Assembly: GCA_021186555.1 (NCBI GenBank)
Contig: JAJKFL010000014.1
Span: 27,916,033-27,980,032 of the forward strand
DNA from: Reticulitermes speratus
Taxonomy: Eukaryota > Arthropoda > Insecta > Blattodea > Rhinotermitidae
Direction: 5' to 3'
Length of the DNA stretch: 64,000 bases
Part shown: positions 56,445 through 64,000 of the stretch, piece after piece
How the letters are laid out: each line of letters opens with the position of its first letter
Position numbering within the stretch: position 1 is the stretch's first letter
Translations under genes and position numbers: made by a program
Notes under the pieces: generated by a model
What the model saw: only the letters and a program-made list of their open reading frames with translations
The model's database searches: none
What the model was told of the DNA's origin: nothing

Positions 56445-56710
56445 CATTAAGAAACATTAGCTTTTTAAGGCCTAGTGGCAATTATATATGTCTCTTTCTC
56501 TAACATATAAAAGCTCTGCATTTTGCCATGCAGTGTATTTATGTTTTTCTTATAAATCTCACAATAAATAATTTTCCAAATGACATTAACTGATTTGTCT
56601 TTATTAATGGACACGGACTGTGTTCTCTGTGATGTGCGAATAGGATTTTATTATAATTTAGATTAATGTCTGTGGCCAAAATTTTAATTGAGCTGTCATC
56701 GACATTTACG
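56445..56710. other. Unannotated spacer
   Basis: Nothing recognised. Confidence 0.5.
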
Positions 56711-56714
56711 TTAA

Positions 56715-56900
56715 AATGAGTAGCATTACTGTTTCGTAATTTAAAGTCCTCGGGTTCAAATTTAGTGCTGGAGACAGTTTATCCTGACTGAATATCTTCT
56801 GATATTCTTCAGTCTTTTCAGACAAATCGTGAGATAACGCCTCAAACTAACCCACTACAGGACCCGCTCACATCCTATCCATTGCATTGTTCACAGTTCA
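56715..56900 (+). mobile_element. Possible SINE-C, copy 6
   Basis: CTCGGGTTCAAATTTAGTGC carries a B box GGTTCAAATTT; TTTATCCTGACTGAATATC, ATATTCTTCAGTCTTTTC and CCCGCTCACATCCTATCC follow the SINE-C layout. Confidence 0.5.
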
Positions 56901-56904
56901 TAGC

Positions 56905-57880
56905 ATTTGTCTCTTTGTATTATCAACTACTGACAGCGCCTTTTTATAAAGAAAATAAAAATGAGATTGAGGTGTCTCACACATTGCTTTTATTTGCGTT
57001 GCAGTCACTACAGTGGTACTTATTCATGTGTCTGGAGCTGAAGCTGTTAACATTATATAAGCAGTAGACTTTACTGATTTCATATTTATCGCCTTATTTT
57101 CCTTTGTTTGTCACAAAAATCCTCTGCAGTATTAATGAAAATTTAAACTTCCTAAGTGTTGTAACAGAAATGAATCCGTTTATATGCCACTGTTGCTTTG
57201 AAAATGAACTAGGAGGGACTAAATATATGGGTATGTTTCGCCCAGTTAGTTTCCTTTTTACGTATATTTTGCGATGTGGCGCGGAAAAACTAAATGGTCG
57301 TAGTGGGACTCGTGAAAACCTGGAAAGGTAGTAATATTGTCGTGGGAGGCAGAAAAGGACCGTTGTTTCCTGCTGTGTGTATGTGTGTGTGTTCCATCGA
57401 TTTTGGGGAGTAAATAAGCTTTGTGTTCATACAGAACGTAAAATGATAACACCTTTTGTGTAATATTTTCAGTACCTTGTCTGCACAAACAGACTGCAAG
57501 TTATGCAACTTCGATTTCACGAGTGCGAAATAGTTACTGAAATACGGCTATCTCGAGAAACTTATTTAATTATATTCCTGCGTATAAATACTTTTTCAGT
57601 ACGGGATGGGCTTGATTCACGGTAGGGACATGGGTTTTCTATTCCCCGATTATCACCAGAAAGACCCTGAAGCCCACCCAAAAGGAACCAAGGAAGAGGA
57701 TCTTCCTTAAAATTCCCGTATTTACACAGCTATTCAAGAAATTTACTACATTTTTGGAACCAGAATATTATTACTTTTTAAAGATGCCCACATTTGACTC
57801 GTGTCCTGATCCAGTTGATTCAAGTTCACATTCTGGTATTTATTTGAGTTCCGTTACACTATTTGCCTCAAATCATGTTG
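56905..57880. other. Unannotated stretch
   Basis: Nothing recognised. Confidence 0.5.
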
Positions 57881-57884
57881 ACGT

Positions 57885-58040
57885 TGCTTGTGACGATATG
57901 TAGTTTGGTACGAAGGTACTAATGTATAGGAGGAAACTGCTGTCTCCTTTTTCAGGGCAGAAGAGCCTATAGATGGATGTACGGGCTTTCTCAGTAACAT
58001 TGGTATGCATCTTCCAAACTACACGGTGTCACACTGTAAA
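57885..58040. repeat. FB1 hairpin element, copy 12 (both arms)
   Basis: Left TGACGATATGTAGTTTGGTA, AGGAGGAAACTGCTGTCTCC, TTTTTCAGGGCAGAAGAGCC; right CTCAGTAACATTGGTATGCA, TCCAAACTACACGGTGTCAC. Arms pair with scattered mismatches. Confidence 0.85.
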
Positions 58041-58044
58041 GTCC

Positions 58045-60590
58045 GCACTTTTCGTTTATTCACGTCTCCAAGTGCAGTCCTACGAAGAAAGACACATTAA
58101 ATTTCAGTATAAAAGGCTCTTTTTCAGCCATTTTTAAATTCAAAATGCAGATGAATTTTGGAGATCAAATTTTAAACCACGTGTCCTTTGTCGCCGCAGT
58201 ATAAAGTAAGAGGATGCTAAACATAAAATACAGACACATCTAGAAAATCTTTGTGCCCCATTCATTATAGATTTATAGTTTCTGTACAGTCTCACTTTTT
58301 CTAAGCACTGGTCATCCTCAGAGAAAATTCTCTTCTGAACTTGACTGAGAATGATAGATGGTTAAAAAAAACTACGCAGAGAGAAAAGAAAAAAAGAAAA
58401 CTCATATGAAAAGATGAGGCAGAGTCCGTGTTTTTTCTCAGTATGGGTTGGGGATGATGAGGCCGTGGTAAGGGGAGGAAGACTGCAGCATCCATTCTCT
58501 CTCGCAGGCCGGTTGCCATGGTAACACGGTACATCTATCTCTCGTCTGACAGGACAGGCCCCAGCGATCCGCGACAATGCAATGATGTCTTCTGGAATCC
58601 AGCCTTGCATGGCTTGTAGTATCTAGTGTTGCCAGTGCTCCGGTGATTGGACAGTATTTTAGTGCTCTGTCATAATGCAATGCCAATATACATCTTCTGT
58701 GTATCTGACGTTTGCACATCGAGCTTAAATTCATTAATTCTTTACATGATAGACTCTCTATTTAGAAACTCTTGTTACTATAGTACTCTGCTAACACATG
58801 TGTATAATATGAAATGTTTATGATTCACCATGACGTAACATAGCGGTGACATAAAGTACATTGCCTTTTATGTCATTCTCATGTCGTTTACGCCGAAATA
58901 CGTAGCTCTAACGTATTTAGAAAGATGGCAGCTCTGTATTAGAAATTATGTCATATAGAGGAAGTAGATTTATGTTAGTTTATTGTTCAAGGCTAACACA
59001 AGTCATGTAGGAAAGAAGGGGGAAAAGTACGAAAAAAGTAAAGGGAATGAAGAAAGGGTGTGAAGGAAGAATACATGAAAAAATGGTTTCATATTATTTA
59101 TATTTAGTTATCTTGAAAGTTCAGCCGTGTCGATTCTGAGCAAATGTTCATTTTTCAAAAGAGTGTGTCATAAAAAAATTTTAAAATTATGTCGTGTGAA
59201 TATTTGCAATATTAGGCTATAGGCCTTTAATTTGTTTTCTCAGTATTCCTTAAACAAGATACTGCAACTATAAACGTTTGAAAAATAAGAAATTTTTATG
59301 TTACACAATACTTTGCCTCATTAAGACTTATACTTGATTTCAGTTATGATCTCAGAAAGTACGATATTATTTACTTAATTATTCATTGCAATCTCTCATT
59401 TTGCCTTAAAGAAACATTACGACTCTTAAACGCTGAACTTTACGTTACAGACTAGATAAATAGTCTATTCAAAATATAAATTTTAATGTTCATGTTACTT
59501 ATAAATTAAGGGTTTTATCAACTTAAATACATTTAATAAAATGTAGTGTATTAATTACTGACGTACATGCAAACTTGTATTGATCAACAGTTGTGAGAAT
59601 AGGCAATATTTAGCATAATAATATGGCAATTACTTTCAATATGTGATATAAGAAAAAAATTCGAAACCGTGCATCGTGAAAACGTTTATAATGTGCAAAT
59701 TATTTTTCAATATCCTCAATAAGCAGCCATTCTTACGTTAGGGAATTAACATTATGTGTTTTTAACACAGTGTAATGAACTTGCATGACTAGAAGCAATT
59801 GACTAGCATTGAGTGAGTTCCGTTATAAGAAATTTATTTTATTTGCCTTGTAGCAAAGGGAGTGGAACTATTTTTTTTTTCAAATTAAAATGTCAAGGAG
59901 AACGTTGATGCAGAGAGGTGAACCCCGTGCAGCTTGGATGGTGGCTGAGAGTAATAGAAAAAAGAGAAGAACAAACGAGAGGAGATAGCTTTTATAGTGC
60001 CAAGCGGGTTAAACGAAAAAGGCGATGGTTTGGGTAAGAGGGAGGGAAAAGGGCGACGAATTTACGCGGAACGAAAATTAGCTGAAGGGTTTCATGCAGA
60101 CGAGGTAAATCCCATAGCTGCCGCGGTGATGTGCTGCTGCCTACCGCCAGGGGAACAGAATGTTGGCGGTGCCACACGCTGTCCCGAAACTGCGGGTAAA
60201 TGACTGTAGGCCTATCATATAAGAGCGCGTCCTTGCAATTCTACATCCCTATTGGCCTCCACATCCATTTGTTTGAGATAAAAATGTTGTTGACAGAGTT
60301 AATTAACAGTGCAAATAAAGTAAAACCTGTCTAAAATGGAACCTGGATTAAAATGAAACACTTTTTTATTGGAAAAATTCAGTCGCTGGAATATACAGAC
60401 GAAACAAACGTGAAATTACAGTACCTCTCGCAAATGGGACTTTTACCAGGAAGCGAAAAGAACAACAATAATTGAACAGATAATAATCTCTTTTGATTGG
60501 CTTATTTAATGTTTCGTGTTCATATAACGGCAATTTTTTCCTAGGAATAAACAGTGCCCTCACAAATTGGAAACAACGCAGCGTTAAGAT
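58045..60590. other. Unannotated stretch
   Basis: No gene recognised. 58,420-58,700 is GC-richer with overlapping minus frames lacking motifs. 60,308-60,345 looks like one end of a Tigger-type element but has no partner. Confidence 0.5.
58512..58525. promoter_or_regulatory. RFX-type X-box, perfect palindrome
   Basis: GTTGCCATGGTAAC fits the X-box consensus at all positions and is fully palindromic. It sits in a GC-richer patch with an inverted CCAAT (GATTGG) about 130 bases downstream. No gene is identifiable, so this is a candidate site only. Confidence 0.4.
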
Positions 60591-60595
60591 TACTG

Positions 60596-60793
60596 CCTTC
60601 TGGGGTAGGATTACACGTAGTTTGGTAGATGGATGTCAACCATTCGGAGAATCTACTGTTTCCATCGTCAGGATGCGAAATGCTTATATCAGTACAAAAT
60701 TTCTCCTCTTTCTTTACTCACGTATTCTGAAGATAGAAGCAGATGCCTACGAATTCTTTACCTTACCAAACTTCATGGTGCCAGGTTTGGAAG
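60596..60793. repeat. FB1 hairpin element, copy 13 (both arms)
   Basis: Left CTTCTGGGGTAGGATTACAC, GTAGTTTGGTAGATGGATG, ATCTACTGTTTCCATCGTCA; right ATTCTGAAGATAGAAGCAGA, TTACCAAACTTCATGGTGCC and TTTGGAAG. The right arm is the inverted counterpart of the left. Confidence 0.82.
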
Positions 60794-60799
60794 ACTGTA

Positions 60800-61610
60800 A
60801 TCTTGTTACCGACGTGAGACCCTCGAAAACCAGAACTCAGATTCCTGACTTATTTACGTAGATGGAGTCTTAGGCTGTTCAATCACGCATTTTTATCAAC
60901 AGAATTAATAGTAACAATGAGATAAAAGTGGTTATTTATTGTCAGTATATAAGAATTAGGAAGAAGTGACAATTCTGTCACTATACTCTCGTATTCGTCG
61001 GAAAATATTGAGTAAAACCATGAATAACTCTGTCACGATACACGGCATTCCAGAAGAAATTCTAATCTACTGCATGAGAAATATTGAGTTTTATCACTAC
61101 AACACTCGGCTCGATGATACAGCTACGAATGATGCAGATAACACTTTCTATGTAGATTACACAATGACATAGTAAATGCTATGTTCCTGGATATTAATAA
61201 TAAATCAATAAGGAATGTCGGCATTGATACCGCACAGCTTTTGATACAACCGAATTCAAGAGCCCAGTCTTAACGTCGGATTATTTATCAGTTTTGTGTC
61301 GAGCTGTGGAAGAAAATTAACCAGTGATACTGATAAGTTTGTAACTGATAATAAGTGCAATTGGCAGAGTTTTTCGCGTGCCTTCTGTAAGTAACCCACA
61401 ACGGATAAGGATGACGAGAGTCAACCCTCTTCCTTGAAATATCGTAAAGTGATTTGCTGCCTTGTGGAAGACCGGAGTTGGATTCTCATCACGGAAGAAC
61501 ATTCTTCCTTCGTCAGCACTTTCAGACTGAAAGCGGCTCGCCTTTCCTCTATCCTATCATACACTCTTTCAGCTCCTCTTTTCTTATGTTTTCGTGTTCC
61601 GCCGAAGACT
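60800..61610. other. Unannotated stretch
   Basis: Nothing recognised. Confidence 0.5.
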
Positions 61611-61617
61611 TACTGCT

Positions 61618-61695
61618 TGCTCCTTCCCATATGGGGAATTGGGAGCTTCAATTTGCGTGCTCCTTCCCATATGGGGAATTCGGAGCTTCAATTTG
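61618..61695 (+). repeat. 40-bp tandem duplication (two units)
   Basis: TGCTCCTTCCCATATGGGGA ... GGAGCTTCAATTTG occurs at 61,618 and 61,658, differing at one base. Each unit contains the palindrome CCCATATGGG. Near-identity implies a recent duplication. Confidence 0.95.
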
Positions 61696-61699
61696 ACAA

Positions 61700-62740
61700 T
61701 TAACCTCCATCCAAAGGTGGGGTGCGTTGGGTGTGGATAATTTCCTATATATTTATTTTCCCAATGCTCCATTGTGGCCTGGTTCTTGGATACAGAGACA
61801 GATTTTTTTATAAGCCAGAGTAGCTGAACTCAATCACTAGCTACTAAACTTATCCTAATTTCGATTGTCGCGAAGGGAATACACATTTCTCACAGCCAGC
61901 GGAATTCAACAGGGAATTCAGACACCCAGCCTCCTATATAGCACCTGTCGAAGACGAAGCGGCTTGTGCATACTCTGAATTCACCCTTTCGCCATTTCCG
62001 AGGTCTGGAATAAGGGCAAATTTATCGCCATTTTCTCCATATGCCTTTCATGGTTACTGCTTAGACAACAGACAATTAAATGTTGAATTTGGACGTCTGT
62101 GTCGCTGAAGTGTGTGGAAATAGGCCTACTGAAAGTTCGATATCCGACAGGGTGTCATTCTTCCTTTTTTCAGATTGGATCAGGGGTTTAGAAACAGGAA
62201 CAAATTTATATTTACTTTAATACCATTCTGAAAATTGTAAAGCGTATAAATAATTTGTATTTATATGTCTTCTCACACTAAATATTAACTTAGTCTACAA
62301 GTGAAAACAGCCTACACACCTGTAGTCACAGTATATGTTGAAACTGTTCTTGTAAAGTGCTTTGTTGAAGGAAATAATATGCAGATCTTTAACCCTATTT
62401 GTCTTCACGCTAATCTCACTTTAAAATATTCCCAAGATACGAATCATAATATCTCACTGACGTTTGTGTGGTTGTTCTGAACGCCTCGAGCCAAGTCCTT
62501 GTTATTAGGTCCACCTTCATTTAGGCCACATCACTTTCTTCCACCTCCTTTGCAACTCATTGTTCAGGTTTATTCTTGATTAGGCCTTGCAACGATGATA
62601 CTAATAGATTAAAGCAGAATGCTCGCTACTTTTCTTGTCGCTGTATGTTTCTTCCCACCTGCTATCTATATACGTAAACATTATAATAAATATGTATTTT
62701 AACTTTACTGTTGCATAGGTGCAAAAAAGCTGTCTTGCTA
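61700..62740. other. Unannotated stretch
   Basis: Nothing recognised; one TAGGCCTA at 62,121. Confidence 0.5.
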
Positions 62741-62744
62741 AAGA

Positions 62745-63135
62745 AAGGACGTAGATTGCAGGCGTTTGAGAACAGGAAGCTGAGACTATTTGGACTTAAG
62801 AGGAGAAAAGTGATAGGGGCGGAGAAAATTACTAAATGATGAGCTTTAGAAGTAGGCCTAGTAGTATTCTTCTACAAATATTATAAGAATTATCAGCTGG
62901 AGCATAGTGAGATGCATGAGGCATGTTACACTTGTGGGAGACATCGTAATTGGGTACAAATTTCTGGTTTAACAACAAGGAACAGTCGTCATAGAATAGC
63001 TAAGTGTAGATGCGATAAGAATATCAGATTGGATTAAAGAAATGGATTTCATGGATGGACTTGATTCAGTTTTTAAGAAGGAATTTAGTAACGGACTCTT
63101 ATGAACACCATCATAATCTTCCGGATTCAGTAAAA
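62745..63135 (+). pseudogene. LINE-1fam ORF2 C-terminal remnant, heavily decayed
   Basis: Read across frames it follows the first LINE: LQAFENRKLRLFGLKRRKV (about 62,758-62,815), then a gap, IIRIISWSIVRCMRHVTLVG (about 62,880-62,942; normally [20 protein letters not shown]). After that come IGYKFLV, a degraded NIRLD/IRMDLKEMDF segment near 63,020-63,050, and an ending ATCTTCCGGATTCAGTAAAA (63,115-63,135) that corresponds to the NLRVP-stop end (ACCTTCGGGTTCCATAAAA). Multiple stops and shifts; the RT catalytic region is missing. It is much older than the copy at the left edge. The standard tail after the stop is not recognisable; a (TTA)n run follows 37 bases later. Confidence 0.75.
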
Positions 63136-63171
63136 GGAGGAAAGATTTGTGTAGCTGGGCTGCTTCACCGA

Positions 63172-63208
<37 letters not shown>
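63172..63208 (+). repeat. (TTA)n microsatellite
   Basis: Twelve ATT units just after the decayed LINE end. Confidence 0.95.
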
Positions 63209-63209
<1 letters not shown>

Positions 63210-63445
63210 GAACTTCGTGCTTGTCATATGAAGAGCTTATAAAATATTCATGCGATACTCCACGTCATATACTCGGTTGTTTCTTTATTGTTAGAGTAAT
63301 CCAAGCATTGATTTCATATCGGAGTGCAATTTTTCTTCAGCCCTACCTCGTAAATCACAGAGGATATAATCGGTCCCAATTACAAAATATGATTATTCCA
63401 CATCAGCTCCTATCTTAAAGAGAACACTGTCTTGCAAGATGTATC

Positions 63446-63459
63446 GTAACTATGGTAAC
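63446..63459. promoter_or_regulatory. RFX-type X-box match with a near-match beside it
   Basis: GTAACTATGGTAAC fits GTHNYYATRRNAAC. About 15 bases downstream GGTAACACTAGCAACC offers two further half sites with two mismatches. Candidate only. Confidence 0.3.
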
Positions 63460-63536
63460 CCAGTGTGCCGTACTGGTAACACTAGCAACCAGGTCTTAAA
63501 TCCGTCACTGACACAAGGTTACTAGATAATGAATAA

Positions 63537-63559
63537 TATAATAATAATAATAATAATAA
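63537..63559 (+). repeat. (AAT)n microsatellite
   Basis: AATATAATAATAATAATAA run; explains the poly-Ile frames. Confidence 0.9.
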
Positions 63560-63773
63560 CTGTCATCATCTGCATCATTATTATTATTATCGTCATTACC
63601 AGTACTATTGTCACGCAGCTATACTTGCTTTGGGCCTTCAGTCCTGCCGCTCGCACCACAAGCGATTCCTCAATTCTCTCGAAAACGATTGGCTGCCCGA
63701 CCTTGGGAATACCATGAAAATGAAATACACTGCTGTTACTAACAACCCTCCCCCGCACCAATACCCCAAAAAG

Positions 63774-64000
63774 TACGTAGGGTGAATAAAAATTAATACC
63801 TCCATCTCAATTACTTTTGTTTTAATAACTGTATTTTAACCCATGAAACACTAAAGTAATTCTTGAAATGAGCCCTTTTATCACCTATGCTTTCTTCTCC
63901 ACACAATCACCACCATTCTCCACACACTTGCGCCAACAGTGGACAAGTTTCTCAAAGCCGTCACGAAAAACTCCATACTTTGTTTCTTCATTCAGGTCCT
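63774..64000 (-). mobile_element. mariner-type element, 3' end (continues beyond the window)
   Basis: The probable outer end is TACGTAGGGTGAATAAAAAT at 63,774, similar to TACGARGGGTG...-type mariner termini. It is followed inward by about 90 bases of 3' UTR and then the C-terminus of a transposase. The other end is outside the window. Confidence 0.6.
63885..64000 (-). CDS. mariner transposase C-terminus (partial)
   Basis: The minus strand is open from the window edge to a TAG at 63,885-63,887. The last residues read TKYGVFRDGFEKLVHCWRKC then VENGGDCVEKKA. Mariner transposases typically end with a block like ...W..RW.KCV...GDYVEK, which this matches well (WRKCV, NGGD, VEK), with Cys where Tyr is usual. 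About 37 codons are visible without a stop or frameshift, so the element may be less decayed than the mariner at 28 kb. The catalytic D,D34D region is beyond the window, so activity cannot be judged. Confidence 0.6.
   Translation of the reverse strand, partial: DLNEETKYGVFRDGFEKLVHCWRKCVENGGDCVEKKA

Noticed and set aside
60308..60345. Tigger-like left end (AAAACCTGTCTAAAATGG)
   Set aside because: No inverted partner or TA duplication found within 500 bases.

Overview
This 64 kb window looks like non-genic (intergenic or intronic) DNA from a large, AT-rich, repeat-filled insect genome. I could not recognise a single intact host protein-coding gene, rRNA or tRNA gene. What can be supported is almost entirely transposable-element debris. 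The LINE ends, the tRNA-headed SINEs and the hairpin elements resemble what I know from cockroaches and termites (Blattodea) or other Polyneoptera; that placement is an inference, not a search result.

Layout. 1-1.05 kb: 3' half of a LINE ORF2 with an intact YADDV motif. 1.05-7.05 kb: an AT-rich, extremely CpG-poor block holding two hairpin elements, one SINE and one pogo/Tigger-type MITE; CpG frequency rises sharply at about 7.05 kb. 8.5-11.3 kb: a hairpin element followed by a row of same-strand SINEs and a LINE 3' end. 14.0-14.7 and 27.7-27.95 kb: two 3' ends of a second LINE family. 22.0-25.7 kb: SINEs, a composite element ending in a LINE tail, and a hairpin element. 28.1-28.6 kb: a dead mariner transposase on the minus strand. 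29-31.6 kb: SINEs and a LINE tail. 32.9-36.2 kb: a hAT-type MITE, a 210-bp hairpin element and a nested palindrome. 40.8-45 kb: a hairpin element, two hAT-like elements, an inverted pair of repeats and SINE-A copies. 46.3-50.8 kb: more hairpin arms, SINE pieces and minisatellites. 52-57 kb: three SINE families. 57.9-60.8 kb: two more hairpin elements. 62.7-64 kb: a LINE 3' end, microsatellites and the 3' end of a mariner element leaving the window.

Families named here for convenience: LINE-1fam (0, 62.7 kb, plus orphan tails at 22.7, 29.4, 38.0, 50.5 kb); LINE-2fam (14.0, 27.7 kb); LINE-3fam (10.8 kb); SINE-A, -B, -C and -D (all with tRNA-like B boxes); FB1 (thirteen hairpin or half-hairpin copies, the commonest element seen); FB2/FB3 (other hairpin or arm-like repeats). 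Recurrent themes are dispersal of FB1 across the whole window, SINEs with pol III boxes, and LINE tails surviving apart from their ORFs. All family assignments come from reading the sequence and comparing copies within the window; no database search or alignment program was run, and element borders are usually good to about 10-20 bases.
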